Position numbers and translations under genes: made by a program
From: Pantoea sp. Ap-967
GTDB lineage: Bacteria > Pseudomonadota > Gammaproteobacteria > Pseudomonadales > Pseudomonadaceae
Direction: 5' to 3'
DNA: 64,000 bases
NCBI RefSeq assembly: GCF_011752565.1
Contig: NZ_VWXK01000001.1
Location: forward strand, 467,728 to 531,727
Notes under the pieces: generated by a model
Told to the model about the DNA's origin: nothing
Databases searched by the model: none
Seen by the model: only the letters and a program-made list of their open reading frames with translations
Shown: one piece after another, positions 44,838 through 60,505 of the stretch
Layout of the letters: each line of letters opens with the position of its first letter
Position numbering within the stretch: the stretch's first letter is position 1

Positions 44838-45056
44838 ATGTCGAAAGAAGACAGCTTCGAAATGGAAGGTACTGTCGTCGACACCCTGCCCAACACCATG
44901 TTCCGCGTGGAGTTGGAAAACGGGCACGTCGTAACCGCGCACATCTCCGGAAAGATGCGCAAGAACTACATCCGTATTCTCACTGGCGACAAGGTCCGCG
45001 TCGAACTGACGCCGTACGACCTGAGCAAGGGCCGCATCACTTACCGTGCGCGCTAA
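44838..45056 (+). CDS. infA: Translation initiation factor IF-1
   Basis: 72 residues, complete OB fold: [48 protein letters not shown], and the ending [12 protein letters not shown]-1 occupies the ribosomal A site during initiation. It is followed by a strong terminator. Confidence 0.98.
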
Positions 45057-45071
45057 GCTCAAGCCATGAAA

Positions 45072-45098
45072 AAGCCCGGCCATGTGCCGGGCTTTTTT
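45072..45098 (+). terminator. Rho-independent terminator of infA
   Basis: AAGCCCGGC-CATGT-GCCGGGCTT followed by TTTT. Confidence 0.9.
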
Positions 45099-45123
45099 GT
45101 GCCTGTTGAAACCGCGTCACGGC

Positions 45124-45206
45124 TGATCGCGAGCTGCGCTCGCTCCTACAGGGACCGAATTCCCATATAGGAGCGAGCAACGCTCGCGAAGGGCCGCAAA
45201 GCGGCC
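45124..45206. repeat. Pair of inverted REP elements
   Basis: Left TCGCGAGCTGCGCTCGCTCCTAC (about 45126-45148). The right copy (45166-45206) is in inverse orientation and ends in GGGCCGCAAAGCGGCC. It lies between infA and the convergent clpA. Confidence 0.75.
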
Positions 45207-45211
45207 AGCTG

Positions 45212-47482
45212 TCACGCCACCTCAGCCGTGGTCTCGAAGTCGAACACCAGTTCGCCATCGCGCAGGTCGACGTGCACCACGCCACCATGCTCGGCCAGCT
45301 CGCCAAACAGGATCTCCTCGGCCAGCGGCCGCTTGATCTTGTCCTGGATAAGCCGCGCCATCGGCCGTGCGCCCATCTGCACGTCGTAGCCGGAAACCGC
45401 CAGCCAGCCGCGGGCGGCATCGCTGACTTCCAGCAGCACGCGCTTGTCTTCCAGCTGCGCCTGCAGTTCGATGAGGAACTTGTCGACGATGCTCTTGATC
45501 GTCTCGGTGCTCAGGCGGCCGAACTGGATGATGGTATCCAGGCGGTTGCGGAACTCCGGCGTGAAGCTCTTGCGGATCACTTCCATGGCATCGGACGCAT
45601 GGTCCTGATGGGTGAAGCCGATCGAGGCCCGCGCGGCGGTTTCGGCGCCGGCGTTGGTGGTCATGATCAGGATCACGTTACGGAAGTCTGCCTTGCGCCC
45701 GTTGTTGTCGGTCAGGGTGCCGTGGTCCATCACCTGCAGCAGCAGGTTGAAGACTTCCGGGTGGGCCTTCTCGATTTCATCGAGCAGCAGCACGCAGTGC
45801 GGTTGCTTGGTGATCGCCTCGGTCAACAGCCCGCCCTGGTCGAAGCCAACGTAGCCGGGCGGTGCACCGATCAGCCGCGACACGGTGTGGCGCTCCATGT
45901 ACTCGGACATGTCGAAGCGCACCAGCTCAACGCCCAGGGCCTTGGCCAGCTGCCGCGCCGCTTCGGTTTTACCCACGCCGGTGGGGCCGGCGAACAGGAA
46001 CGAACCGACTGGCTTGTCTGGCGACTTGAGCCCAGCCCGGGACAACTTGATGGCGGTCGCCAGCGAGTCGATGGCCTGGTCCTGGCCGAACACGGTCAGC
46101 TTCAGGTCACGCTCCAGGTTACGCAGCAGCTCCTTGTCGGAACTGGTGACATGCTTCGGCGGAATCCGCGCAATCTTGGCAACGATGTCCTCGACCTGCG
46201 GAACCTCGATGCGCTTGACCCGGTTGGATTCCGGCTGCAGGCGCTGGTAGGCGCCCGCCTCGTCGATCACGTCGATGGCCTTGTCGGGCATGTGGCGGTC
46301 GTTGATGTAGCGCGAGGCAAGTTCGGCGGCGGCGCGCAGGGCTTCGTCGCTGTACTCGATGTTGTGGTGGCTTTCGAAACGCCCTTTCAGCCCACGCAGG
46401 ATGCCAACGGTGTCTTCCACCGACGGCTCGCTGACATCAACCTTCTGGAAGCGCCGCGCCAGGGCACGGTCTTTCTCGAAGATGCCGCGGAACTCCTGGA
46501 AGGTGGTGGAGCCAATGCAACGGATCTCACCCGACGACAACAGCGGCTTGAGCAGGTTGGAGGCATCCATCACCCCGCCCGACGCCGCACCGGCACCGAT
46601 GATGGTGTGGATCTCGTCGATGAACAGGATCGCCTGCGGGCGCTTGCGCAGCTCGCCAAGCAGCGCCTTGAAGCGCTTCTCGAAATCGCCACGGTACTTG
46701 GTACCGGCCAGCAGCGCGCCAAGGTCCAGGGAGTAGACCACGCTTTGCGCCAGCAGGTCGGGCACCTGGCCGTCGACGATGCGCTTGGCCAGGCCTTCGG
46801 CGATGGCAGTCTTGCCAACACCGGCTTCGCCCACCAGCAGCGGGTTGTTCTTGCGCCGGCGCGCCAGAATCTGCGCAACGCGCTCCACTTCCTGCTCGCG
46901 ACCCACCAGTGGGTCGATACGGCCGGCACGGGCCAGCTCGTTCAGGTTGCTGGCATAGGCGTCCAGCGGGTTGCTCGAAGAGGACGTTTCGCCGCCCTCT
47001 TCGTCTTGCATTTCCTGGTCGCTTTCACTGTGCGAACCATGGCCAGGCACCTTGGAGATGCCGTGGGCGATGTAGTTGACCACATCGATGCGGGCCACGC
47101 TCTGCTGCTTGAGCAGGAACACGGCCTGGCTTTCCTGTTCGCTGAAGATCGCCACCAGCACATTGGCGCCGGTGACTTCACGCTTGCCGGAACTCTGCAC
47201 GTGGAACACGGCACGCTGCAGCACACGCTGGAAGCCCAGGGTCGGCTGGGTTTCGCGGTCCTCATCATTGACCGGAATCAGGGGAGTGGTGGAATCGATG
47301 AACTCTTGCAGGTCGTGCTTGAGCTTTTCGAGATTGGCGCCACAGGCGCGCAGAACGGTCGCAGCAGCCTCATTGTCAAGGAGTGCCAGCAGCAGATGTT
47401 CGACGGTCATGAACTCATGACGTTTCGAACGGGCCTCCTTGAAGGCAAGATTGAGGGTGACTTCGAGCTCGCGGTTTAACAT
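45212..47482 (-). CDS. clpA: ATP-dependent Clp protease ATP-binding subunit ClpA
   Basis: 756 residues: N domain (about 1-145), an acidic linker ([11 protein letters not shown]), AAA-1 with Walker A GEAGVGKT at 218-225 and Walker B LFIDEIHT, and AAA-2 with GPTGVGKT and [15 protein letters not shown]. The IGF/IGL-type ClpP loop lies in AAA-2 (IGFTHQDH). Unfolds substrates, including N-degron proteins brought by ClpS, for ClpP. It lies 30 bp after clpS. Confidence 0.97.
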   Translation of the reverse strand: MLNRELEVTLNLAFKEARSKRHEFMTVEHLLLALLDNEAAATVLRACGANLEKLKHDLQEFIDSTTPLIPVNDEDRETQPTLGFQRVLQRAVFHVQSSGKREVTGANVLVAIFSEQESQAVFLLKQQSVARIDVVNYIAHGISKVPGHGSHSESDQEMQDEEGGETSSSSNPLDAYASNLNELARAGRIDPLVGREQEVERVAQILARRRKNNPLLVGEAGVGKTAIAEGLAKRIVDGQVPDLLAQSVVYSLDLGALLAGTKYRGDFEKRFKALLGELRKRPQAILFIDEIHTIIGAGAASGGVMDASNLLKPLLSSGEIRCIGSTTFQEFRGIFEKDRALARRFQKVDVSEPSVEDTVGILRGLKGRFESHHNIEYSDEALRAAAELASRYINDRHMPDKAIDVIDEAGAYQRLQPESNRVKRIEVPQVEDIVAKIARIPPKHVTSSDKELLRNLERDLKLTVFGQDQAIDSLATAIKLSRAGLKSPDKPVGSFLFAGPTGVGKTEAARQLAKALGVELVRFDMSEYMERHTVSRLIGAPPGYVGFDQGGLLTEAITKQPHCVLLLDEIEKAHPEVFNLLLQVMDHGTLTDNNGRKADFRNVILIMTTNAGAETAARASIGFTHQDHASDAMEVIRKSFTPEFRNRLDTIIQFGRLSTETIKSIVDKFLIELQAQLEDKRVLLEVSDAARGWLAVSGYDVQMGARPMARLIQDKIKRPLAEEILFGELAEHGGVVHVDLRDGELVFDFETTAEVA

Positions 47483-47512
47483 AGCTTCACCTCATACCCA
47501 AGTGGTCGGCGA

Positions 47513-47875
47513 TTAACCGTCCTTCTCGATTTCACAGAGTAGCGGATGCTGGCTTTCCCTGGCGTATTGGTTGACCTGCATGGCCTTTGTCTCGGCGATG
47601 TCACGGGTAAACAATCCGCACACTGCCCGCCCCTCGGTATGGACGGTCAGCATGATCTTGGTCGCCAGCTCGCGGTTCAAACTGAAGAACGTTTCGAGCA
47701 CTTCGACGACGAAATCCATCGGTGTGTAGTCATCGTTGAACAAAACCACCTTGTACATCGGTGGCGCCTGCAGGATCGGCTTGGCTTCCTGAACGGCAAG
47801 ACCTGAGCCGTCGTCCTCGTTCGATTGCGGGCGATCCTGATTGAATGTTAGTCGAATCTCACTGGGTGCATGCAT
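47513..47875 (-). CDS. clpS: ATP-dependent Clp protease adaptor ClpS
   Basis: 120 residues: flexible N-terminal tail, then [20 protein letters not shown] (N-degron pocket D35/D36-type residues) and the [27 protein letters not shown] helix. It presents bulky N-terminal residues to ClpA. ATG 47875 begins a leftward clpS-clpA pair divergent from cspD. Confidence 0.97.
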
Positions 47876-48104
47876 GGAAAGAATTTCATCATGAGCGACA
47901 GGTTAAGGTTGTGGGTTGGCCGCCGAGGCCGTCGCCAGCGCAGGCGCCGCGTGACCTTGACTATCGGCAAAACGGTGTTACAACCAATAAGAACCCACCG
48001 TGGTCGATAAAGATCCGCGCAGTCAACCGGTTTTTTCGCAGGTTCGTATGCGGATGAAGTGGATGATACTCCAGTGATGGAGTCCTTTGCAGAGGGACAT
48101 AGGG

Positions 48105-48356
48105 ATGGCAAGCGGTAAAGTCAAGTGGTTCAACAACGCCAAAGGCTACGGATTCGTCAACGCCGACGGCGACAGCGAAGACCTCTTCGCCCATTATTCC
48201 GCCATCCAGATGGAAGGCTACAAGACCCTCAAGGCCGGCCAGACCGTGACGTTCGACATCGTGCAAGGCCCCAAGGGCAAGCACGCGGTGAACATTTCCG
48301 GCAGCTCAGCCGTGAAGGCAGATTCCACGCCGGAGGCCGTCACCAGCAACGCCTGA
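48105..48356 (+). CDS. cspD: Cold-shock domain protein CspD
   Basis: 83 residues: [14 protein letters not shown] (RNP-1), DLFAHYSAI (RNP-2) and a tail of about 15 residues ending VTSNA. The longer tail and the [12 protein letters not shown] signature fit CspD rather than CspA. In E. coli CspD is a stationary-phase replication inhibitor degraded by Lon. ATG 48105 with AGGGA upstream is chosen. A shared terminator with icd follows. Confidence 0.93.
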   Translation: MASGKVKWFNNAKGYGFVNADGDSEDLFAHYSAIQMEGYKTLKAGQTVTFDIVQGPKGKHAVNISGSSAVKADSTPEAVTSNA

Positions 48357-48382
48357 CCTGTTCTACTCTGCCGGTATACGAA

Positions 48383-48418
48383 AAAACCGGCCGCTTCTTT
48401 ATGGAAGCGGCCGGTTTT
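48383..48418. terminator. Bidirectional terminator between cspD and icd
   Basis: AAAACCGGCCGCTTC/GAAGCGGCCGGTTTT, a 15-bp perfect stem with a 6-nt loop and A/T-rich tails on both sides, in the gap of two convergent genes. Confidence 0.9.
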
Positions 48419-48436
48419 AAATTGCCCTGCCTATCC

Positions 48437-52386
<3,950 letters not shown>

Positions 52387-52405
52387 GGTTCGCTTGACGT
52401 AACAA

Positions 52406-52436
52406 CACAAACCCCGGCCACGCACCGGGGTTTGTG
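52406..52436 (+). terminator. Rho-independent terminator of idh
   Basis: CACAAACCCCGG/CCGGGGTTTGTG, a 12-bp perfect stem with a 7-nt loop, followed by CTTT. Confidence 0.85.
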
Positions 52437-52455
52437 CTTTCTGGGTTTTCCGTGC

Positions 52456-52542
52456 GGGCCTATCGCGACTTGCAGTCGCTCCTACGAACGATCGCCCCCG
52501 GTAGGAGCGACTGCAAGTCGCGATGGGCCGCACAGCGGCCCC
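52456..52542. repeat. Pair of inverted REP elements
   Basis: Arms 52456-52485 and 52501-52542 with the TCGCGACTTGCAGTCGC hairpin in both copies, and a GGGCCGCACAGCGGCCC end hairpin on the right. Confidence 0.8.
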
Positions 52543-52564
52543 AGCAACCTAAAAGGACACCCCA

Positions 52565-53005
52565 ATGACCTGGCAACCCCACATCACCGTCGCCACCGTC
52601 GTCGAACACGACGGCAAATTCCTCTTCGTCGAAGAATTCAAGGCCAACCAGCACGTCTTCAACCAACCTGCCGGCCACCTGGAACCCAACGAAACCCTAC
52701 GCCAGGCCGCCCTGCGCGAAACCCTTGAGGAAACCGCCTGGGAAGTCGAGCTCACCGGCGTGGTCGGCATCTACCTGTACACCGCCCCGAGCAACGGCGT
52801 GACCTACCAGCGCATCTGCTTCGCCGCCCGCCCGCTGCGCCTCCACCAGGACCTGGCGCTCGACAGCGACATCGTGCGCGCCGTGTGGCTGACCCGTGAC
52901 GAGCTGCTGGCCGACCCCACCCGCTGGCGCAGCGAGCTGGTGCCGCGCTGCCTCGACGACTACCTCCAGGGCCCCTTGCACAGCCTTGAGCTGCTGCGCG
53001 ACTGA
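52565..53005 (+). CDS. NUDIX hydrolase (NudJ/phosphatase-like)
   Basis: 146 residues with a Nudix box at about 37-59: GHLEPNETLRQAALRETLEE, followed by TAW where the family usually has TGW. The RETLEE acidic core needed for Mg2+ is intact. NudJ-like members hydrolyse nucleoside di/triphosphates or HMP-PP. It lies 59 bp upstream of mnmA in the same direction, an order common in pseudomonads and Enterobacteria. Confidence 0.9.
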   Translation: MTWQPHITVATVVEHDGKFLFVEEFKANQHVFNQPAGHLEPNETLRQAALRETLEETAWEVELTGVVGIYLYTAPSNGVTYQRICFAARPLRLHQDLALDSDIVRAVWLTRDELLADPTRWRSELVPRCLDDYLQGPLHSLELLRD

Positions 53006-53064
53006 CGCGCCGCGCCGGTTTTGATAGAATCGGCGTTTTTCCCCCTTGATACACACCGGTAAAC

Positions 53065-54189
53065 ATGACCAGCCCAGCACTCAAAGACCCCGCCAAGACC
53101 CGCGTCATCGTCGGCATGTCCGGCGGCGTGGACTCTTCCGTCTCCGCCCTTCTGCTCATGGAACAGGGCTACCAGGTGGAAGGGCTGTTCATGAAGAACT
53201 GGGAAGAAGACGACGGCACCGAATACTGCACCGCCCGTGAAGACCTGGCCGACGCCCAGGCCGTGTGCGACCGCATCGGCATCAAGCTGCATACCGCCAA
53301 CTTCGCCGCCGAGTACTGGGACAACGTGTTCGAGCACTTCCTTGAAGAGTACAAGGCCGGCCGCACGCCCAACCCAGACATCCTGTGCAACCGCGAAATC
53401 AAGTTCAAGGCGTTCCTCGACTACGCCCTGTCGCTGGGCGCCGACCTGATCGCCACCGGCCACTATGTGCGCCGCCGCGACACCGGCGCGCTGACCGAAC
53501 TGCTCAAGGGCCTGGACCCGAACAAGGACCAGAGCTACTTCCTGCACGCCGTGGGCGGCAAGGAAATTGCCCGCACCCTGTTCCCGGTCGGTGAGCTGGA
53601 AAAGCCCGAAGTGCGCGCCATCGCCGAAAAACACGGCCTGGCCACCGCCAAGAAGAAAGATTCCACCGGCATCTGCTTCATTGGCGAGCGCCGCTTCAGC
53701 GACTTCCTCAAGCAGTACCTGCCCGCCCAGCCGGGCAACATCGAAACCACCGACGGTGAAGTGATCGGCCGCCACCACGGCCTGATGTACCACACCATCG
53801 GCCAGCGCCAGGGCCTGGGCATCGGCGGCCTGAAAGACGCCAGCGACGAGCCGTGGTACGTGCTGCACAAAGACCTCACCCGCAACGTGCTGGTGGTTGG
53901 CCAGGGCAACGAACACCCATGGCTGTTCTCCCGCGCCCTGCTCGCCTCGGAAATCTTCTGGGTCAACCCGGTCGACCTCAGCACCCCGCGCCGCCTGACG
54001 GCCAAGGTGCGCTACCGCCAGGGCGACCAGCACTGCACCCTGGAACAGAGCGCTACCGGTTACCGCGCCGTGTTCGACGAACCGCAGCGCGCCGTGACCC
54101 CGGGCCAGTCGGTGGTGTTCTATGACGGCGAGGTGTGCCTGGGCGGCGGCGTGATCGAAACCGCCGAGCCGTGGAGCCCGCGCGCATGA
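53065..54189 (+). CDS. mnmA: tRNA-specific 2-thiouridylase MnmA
   Basis: 374 residues: PP-loop [10 protein letters not shown] near 20-29, catalytic Cys in [12 protein letters not shown], the second Cys in [10 protein letters not shown], and a C-terminal beta-barrel. It forms s2U34 in Glu, Gln and Lys tRNAs with sulfur from TusE, encoded at 33104. The stop overlaps the hflD start (ATGA). Confidence 0.97.
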   Translation: MTSPALKDPAKTRVIVGMSGGVDSSVSALLLMEQGYQVEGLFMKNWEEDDGTEYCTAREDLADAQAVCDRIGIKLHTANFAAEYWDNVFEHFLEEYKAGRTPNPDILCNREIKFKAFLDYALSLGADLIATGHYVRRRDTGALTELLKGLDPNKDQSYFLHAVGGKEIARTLFPVGELEKPEVRAIAEKHGLATAKKKDSTGICFIGERRFSDFLKQYLPAQPGNIETTDGEVIGRHHGLMYHTIGQRQGLGIGGLKDASDEPWYVLHKDLTRNVLVVGQGNEHPWLFSRALLASEIFWVNPVDLSTPRRLTAKVRYRQGDQHCTLEQSATGYRAVFDEPQRAVTPGQSVVFYDGEVCLGGGVIETAEPWSPRA

Positions 54190-54812
54190 GCAACCTGCAG
54201 GAGCAATTGATTGCCCTGGGCGGTGTTTTCCAGGCCGCCGTGCTGGTCGACCGCATCGCCCGCACCGGCCAGGCCAGCGAGGCCAACATCGGTTGCATGC
54301 TCGGCAGCCTGCTGGTGCGCGACCCGAACAACACCCTGGAAGTGTTCGGCGGCGACGACCTCAACCTGCGTGACGGCTACCGCGCACTGGTCGGCGCCCT
54401 GGAACGCGACCCCAGCAGCCTGCAGCGCGAGCCGCTGCGCTACGCCTTGTCGATGCTGGGCCTGGAGCGCCAGCTGAACAAGCGTGGCGACCTGCTCGAC
54501 ACCATTGGCAACCGCCTGCCGCAAATTCAGTCCCAGGCCGAGCATTTCGGCCTGGTTCACGAAAACGTCATCGCTTCCAGCGGAGCCTTGTACCAAGACA
54601 CCCTGAGCACCCTGCGCCAGCGTATCCAGGTGCACGGCGACATGCGTTTCCTGCAACAGGCCAGCAACGCCTCGAAGATTCGCGCCCTGCTGCTGGCTGG
54701 CATCCGCGCCGCGCGCCTGTGGCGCCAGCTGGGCGGGCACCGCTGGCAGCTGGTGTTCAGCCGGCGCAAGCTGCTCAACGAACTGTACGACATGATGCGT
54801 ACGCCTTCCTGA
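54186..54812 (+). CDS. hflD: High-frequency lysogenization protein HflD homolog
   Basis: 208 residues, all-helical: [45 protein letters not shown], and [24 protein letters not shown] near the end. HflD is a peripheral membrane protein that binds lambda CII in E. coli. ATG 54186 overlaps the mnmA stop; the upstream in-frame start is within mnmA. Confidence 0.93.
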   Translation: MSNLQEQLIALGGVFQAAVLVDRIARTGQASEANIGCMLGSLLVRDPNNTLEVFGGDDLNLRDGYRALVGALERDPSSLQREPLRYALSMLGLERQLNKRGDLLDTIGNRLPQIQSQAEHFGLVHENVIASSGALYQDTLSTLRQRIQVHGDMRFLQQASNASKIRALLLAGIRAARLWRQLGGHRWQLVFSRRKLLNELYDMMRTPS

Positions 54813-54831
54813 GAGGCGACAGAAACCCTCT

Positions 54832-56431
<1,600 letters not shown>

Positions 56432-56447
56432 GCTGACCGTCGCGTTC

Positions 56448-56474
56448 AACGCCCGGCCTAGCCGGGCGTTTTTA
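56448..56474 (+). terminator. Rho-independent terminator of purB
   Basis: AACGCCCGGC-CTA-GCCGGGCGTT followed by TTTATT. Confidence 0.88.
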
Positions 56475-56512
56475 TTCCCGGACGAAAATTACGTTTTTTC
56501 AATAGGTTGAAC

Positions 56513-57679
56513 ATGAATCCTGATACTCCACTGCAGCTGCTCGGCGGCATCTCGGCCCGCGAATTCATGCGCGACTACTGGCAGAAGAAGCCGCTGCTGG
56601 TGCGCCAGGCATTCCCAGACTTCGAAAGCCCTATCGACCCCGACGAGCTGGCCGGCCTGGCCCTGGAAGAAGAAGTCGAGTCGCGCATCGTCCTTGAGCA
56701 CGGCGCCCACCCGTGGGAGCTGCGCCGCGGCCCATTCAACGAAGACACCTTCGCCGAGTTGCCCGAGAAGGACTGGACCCTGCTGGTGCAGGCCGTCGAC
56801 CAGTTCGTTCCGGAAGTGGCCGAGCTGCTGGAGCACTTCCGCTTCCTGCCAAGCTGGCGCATCGACGACGTGATGATCAGCTTCGCCACCCCAGGCGGCA
56901 GCGTCGGCCCGCACTTCGACAACTACGACGTGTTCCTGCTGCAAGGCCACGGCGAGCGCAACTGGAAGGTCGGCCAGATGTGCAACAGCGACAGCCCACT
57001 GCTGGAGCACGCTGACCTGCGCATCCTTGCCGAATTCGAGCAAAGCGCCGAGTGGACGCTGGAGCCGGGCGACATGCTCTACCTGCCGCCGCGCCTGGCC
57101 CACTACGGCGTGGCCGTGGACAACTGCCTGACCTACTCGGTCGGTTTCCGTGCGCCAAGCGCGGCTGAAGTGCTGACCCACTTCACCGACTTCCTCGGCC
57201 AGTTCCTGCCCGAAGAGGAGCGTTACAGCGACGCCGACGCGCAGCCTGCCAGCGACCCACACCAGATCCAGCACGATGCCCTCGACCGCCTCAAGGCGCT
57301 GATCGACAAGCACACCAACGACAAGGACCTGCTGCTGACCTGGTTTGGCCAGTTCATGACCGAGCCGCGCTACCCGGAGCAGGTGGTTGGCGAAGAACTG
57401 AGCGAAGAAGAGCTGGTGGAAGCCCTGGAAGACGGCGCCATCCTGATTCGCAACCCGAGCGCGCGCATGGCTTGGTCCGAGCTCAACGACGACCTGATGC
57501 TGTTCGCCAGCGGCCGCAGCTGCCCGCTGCCGGCCAAGCTGCGCGAGCTGCTGAAGCTGGTGTGCTCGGCGGATGCGTTACACATCGACAACCTTGAGCA
57601 GTGGTTGCAAGATGAAGATGGCCTTATGCTGGTACAGCAGTTGATCAAACAAGGAAGCCTGGGATTCGCCAATGAATAA
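56513..57679 (+). CDS. roxA: Ribosomal protein uL16 arginine hydroxylase-like cupin (RoxA/YcfD)
   Basis: 388 residues, JmjC-type 2-oxoglutarate oxygenase: SAREFMRDYWQKKPLLVRQAFPDF at the start, iron ligands in VGPHFDNYDVF and the distal His in PPRLAHYGVA, and a C-terminal winged-helix region with EELVEALEDGA. YcfD hydroxylates Arg81 of L16. ATG 56513 is preferred over TTG 56507. It overlaps the following acetyltransferase gene by 8 bp. Confidence 0.9.
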   Translation: MNPDTPLQLLGGISAREFMRDYWQKKPLLVRQAFPDFESPIDPDELAGLALEEEVESRIVLEHGAHPWELRRGPFNEDTFAELPEKDWTLLVQAVDQFVPEVAELLEHFRFLPSWRIDDVMISFATPGGSVGPHFDNYDVFLLQGHGERNWKVGQMCNSDSPLLEHADLRILAEFEQSAEWTLEPGDMLYLPPRLAHYGVAVDNCLTYSVGFRAPSAAEVLTHFTDFLGQFLPEEERYSDADAQPASDPHQIQHDALDRLKALIDKHTNDKDLLLTWFGQFMTEPRYPEQVVGEELSEEELVEALEDGAILIRNPSARMAWSELNDDLMLFASGRSCPLPAKLRELLKLVCSADALHIDNLEQWLQDEDGLMLVQQLIKQGSLGFANE

Positions 57680-58100
57680 GATTCGTGTGCGCCTCGCCGA
57701 CTGGCACAAGGACAACGCGGACATCCGCCGCATCCGTGAAGCCGTGTTCATCGCCGAGCAGCATGTGCCGCCGGAGCTGGAATGGGATTCGGACGATCCA
57801 ACGGCCGCCCACTTCCTGGCCCTTGAGGGCGACTACGCGATCGGCACCGCCCGCCTGCTGCCCGACGGCACCATCGGCCGGGTGTCGGTGCTCAAGGACT
57901 GGCGCGGCCTCAAGGTTGGCGATGCACTGATGCATGCGGTGATCGCCGAAGCGCAGGACCGCGACCTGAAGCAGCAGATGCTCAGCGCCCAGACGCACGC
58001 CACGCCGTTCTACGAGCGCCTGGGCTTTCGCGTAGTCAGCGAGGAATTCCTCGAAGCCGGCATTCCCCACGTGGACATGGTGCGCGACTCGCGCGCCTGA
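57672..58100 (+). CDS. GNAT-family N-acetyltransferase
   Basis: 142 residues of the YjcF/ElaA-like GNAT type: VRLADWHKDNADIRRIREAVFIAEQHVPPELEWD, GTARLLPDGTIGRVSVLKDWRGLKVGDALMH (acetyl-CoA P-loop region) and FYERLGFRVVSEEFLEAGIPHVDM. The substrate is unknown. Translationally coupled to roxA. Confidence 0.88.
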   Translation: MNKIRVRLADWHKDNADIRRIREAVFIAEQHVPPELEWDSDDPTAAHFLALEGDYAIGTARLLPDGTIGRVSVLKDWRGLKVGDALMHAVIAEAQDRDLKQQMLSAQTHATPFYERLGFRVVSEEFLEAGIPHVDMVRDSRA

Positions 58101-58107
58101 AGCCTGC

Positions 58108-58211
58108 ACCGGCCCTTTCGCGGGGCAAGCCCGCTCCTACAGGGGCCCGTATGGCCCTGGGGCATGCGGGGGCCTTTGTAGGAGCGGGCTTGCCCCGCGA
58201 AAGGGCCGGCA
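58108..58211. repeat. Pair of inverted REP elements
   Basis: Arms 58108-58147 and 58170-58211 with GCCCTTTCGCGGGGCAAGCCCGCTCCTAC and its inverse. Confidence 0.8.
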
Positions 58212-58326
58212 CAGGAAATGACACTCCCCCTGACAAAAACCTGTACATCCATCCAGATAAAGCTTGCCTGTGCGCCCCCGCTTGCGCATCCTAGTACCCA
58301 TCATTCCCGATGAAGCGTTCCCGGCC

Positions 58327-60276
58327 ATGCGCCTGTTCCTCTGCGAAAAACCCTCCCAGGCCAAAGACATCGCCAAGGTACTCGGTGCCAACCGCAAGGC
58401 CGACGGCTGCTGGCAAGGCACTGACGTCTGCGTGACCTGGTGCATCGGCCACCTGCTGGAAACCGCCCCGCCCGACAGCTACGACGAACGCTACAAGCGC
58501 TGGAACCTGGCCGACCTGCCGATCATCCCGGAAAAGTGGAAAATGCAGGTCAAGCCCAAGACCGCCAGCCAGTTCAAGGCCGTCAAGCGCCTGCTTGGCG
58601 AAGCCCGCGAACTGGTGATTGCCACCGACGCCGACCGTGAAGGCGAGATGATCGCCCGTGAACTGGTGGAGCACTGCCGCTACCGCGGCCCCATCCAGCG
58701 CCTGTGGCTGTCGGCCCTGGACGATGCGTCCATCCGCAAGGCCTTGGCGCGCCTGCTGCCAGGCCAGGAAACCTTCAACCTCTACCACTCGGCGCTGGGG
58801 CGCTCGCGCGCCGACTGGCTGATCGGCATGAACATGAGCCGGCTGTTCACCCTGCTCGGCCGCCAGTCCGGCTACCAGGGCGTGCTGCCGGTGGGCCGGG
58901 TGCAAACCCCTACCCTGCGCCTGGTGGTCGACCGCGACCGCAGCATCGCCGATTTCGTGCCGGTGCCGTTCTGGGCCATCGACGTGCAACTCCAGGCCGC
59001 AGGCCAGGTGTTCAACGCCCAGTGGCGGGCGCCGGAAGACGCCTGCGACGACCAGGGCCGCTGCCTGAACCAGGCGCTGGCGCAGCAGGCTGCCGCCGCC
59101 ATGCAGGCCGCCGGCAGCGCACGGGTGGTGAAGGTTGCCACCGAGCGCGTGCGCGAAGCCGCGCCCCTGCCCTTCGACCTTGGCACCCTGCAGGAGCTGT
59201 GCTCGAAGAAGTTCGGCCTGGGCGCCCAGGAAACCCTCGACATCGCCCAGGCGCTGTACGAAACCCACAAGCTGATCACCTACCCGCGCAGCGACTGTGG
59301 CTACCTGCCCCTCAGCCAGCACGGCGAAGCCCCGGCCATTCTCGCCGCCCTGCAGCGTGCCGACCCCAGCCTCGCAGCGCTGCAACCGCACCTGGAACCG
59401 CAACGGCGCTCTCGCGCCTGGAACGACGCCAAGGTCAGCGCCCACCACGGCATCATCCCCACGGCCGCCGCCAGTGACCCGGCGCGGCTGCCGGCCAAGC
59501 ACAAGGCGGTGTACACGCTGATCCGCGCCCGCTACCTGGCGCAGTTCCTGCCCAACCACGAGTACGACCGCACCCAGGCCGATTTCGATTGCGCAGGCCA
59601 AGCCCTGCGCGCGGTCGGCAAGCAGATCGTCGAACCCGGCTGGCGCCGCGCCCTGCCCGAGGCGCTGACCCCGGCCAAAGGCCGCGAAGCCCCGCCCGCC
59701 CAGGTGCTGCCGGCCCTGCGCGAAGGCCAGGAGTGCCAGTTGCAGGGCCTGCAGCTCAAGGACCTGTGGACCCAGCCACCCAAGCCCTTCACCGAAGGCG
59801 ACTTGATCAAGGCGATGAAGAATGTCGCCAAGCTGGTGGACGACCCGCGGCTGAAGCAGAAGCTCAAGGAAACCACCGGCATCGGCACCGAAGCCACCCG
59901 CGCCAGCATCATCCAGGGCCTGCTCGACCGCGGTTACCTGGTGAAAAACGGCAAGGCCCTGGCCGCCACACCGGCCGCCTTCAGCCTGATCGACGCAGTG
60001 CCCCGGGCCATCGCCGACCCCGGCACCACGGCGATCTGGGAGCAGGCGCTGGACATGGTGCAAAGTGGCGAGATGAGCCTGGAAGAATTCGTCGCCCGCC
60101 AGTCGGCGTGGATGGGCAAGCTGGTGGAGCGCTGCAGCGGCCTGCGCATGACCATCACTGGGCCTGCAGTGGGCAAGACCGCGCCGTGGAAGAAGAAGCG
60201 CCGCAGTGCCGGGAAGAGTAAGGCAGCTGATGGCAAGACCGCTGCGCGCAAACCTAGGCGTAAAGCCTCAAGTTGA
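58327..60276 (+). CDS. topB: DNA topoisomerase III
   Basis: 649 residues, type IA: Toprim start MRLFLCEKPSQAKDIAKVLG, IATDADREGEMIARELVEHC, RSRADWLIGMNMSRLFTLL, catalytic Tyr in LITYPRSDCGYL, and a basic tail (KKKRRSAGKS...RKPRRKAS). It decatenates DNA and resolves recombination or replication intermediates. ATG 58327 is chosen because it begins the Toprim strand. The longer frame adds 21 atypical residues. Confidence 0.95.
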   Translation: MRLFLCEKPSQAKDIAKVLGANRKADGCWQGTDVCVTWCIGHLLETAPPDSYDERYKRWNLADLPIIPEKWKMQVKPKTASQFKAVKRLLGEARELVIATDADREGEMIARELVEHCRYRGPIQRLWLSALDDASIRKALARLLPGQETFNLYHSALGRSRADWLIGMNMSRLFTLLGRQSGYQGVLPVGRVQTPTLRLVVDRDRSIADFVPVPFWAIDVQLQAAGQVFNAQWRAPEDACDDQGRCLNQALAQQAAAAMQAAGSARVVKVATERVREAAPLPFDLGTLQELCSKKFGLGAQETLDIAQALYETHKLITYPRSDCGYLPLSQHGEAPAILAALQRADPSLAALQPHLEPQRRSRAWNDAKVSAHHGIIPTAAASDPARLPAKHKAVYTLIRARYLAQFLPNHEYDRTQADFDCAGQALRAVGKQIVEPGWRRALPEALTPAKGREAPPAQVLPALREGQECQLQGLQLKDLWTQPPKPFTEGDLIKAMKNVAKLVDDPRLKQKLKETTGIGTEATRASIIQGLLDRGYLVKNGKALAATPAAFSLIDAVPRAIADPGTTAIWEQALDMVQSGEMSLEEFVARQSAWMGKLVERCSGLRMTITGPAVGKTAPWKKKRRSAGKSKAADGKTAARKPRRKASS

Positions 60277-60303
60277 GGGTTCACCAGCTGTCTTGCTCAA
60301 ATG

Positions 60304-60394
60304 CCTGTAGGAGCGGGCTTGCCCCGCGAAGCAGACGACGCGGTGTATGGCACCGGCTTCGCCGGTGTTCGCGGGGCAAGCCCGCTCCTACAGG
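60304..60394. repeat. Pair of inverted REP elements (27-bp perfect arms)
   Basis: CCTGTAGGAGCGGGCTTGCC... at 60304-60330 and its exact inverse at 60368-60394, with a CACCGGC/GCCGGTG hairpin (60350-60367) between. Confidence 0.85.
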
Positions 60395-60462
60395 ATCGCC
60401 CACAGTCCACTCCCCCCAAGAGAAAAGACCAACGGCCTGGCGCCGTGAAAATCTTCTGCTAA

Positions 60463-60476
60463 ATTTTCATGAAAAT
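60463..60476. promoter_or_regulatory. Operator-like palindrome of the puu-type operon
   Basis: ATTTTCATGAAAAT, a perfect 14-bp palindrome about 30 bp before the puuB-type start. A second, partial copy (ATTTCATGA) follows near 60488-60496, and GTGAAAAT lies just before at 60445. It is the likely site of the XRE-cupin regulator encoded by the operon. Confidence 0.6.
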
Positions 60477-60505
60477 AATCACAATAAATTTCATGAGGCC
60501 AAGGC

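Noticed and set aside
45272..47479. 735-residue + strand frame opposite clpA
   Set aside because: Antisense of a highly conserved gene; long open antisense frames are common at this GC content.
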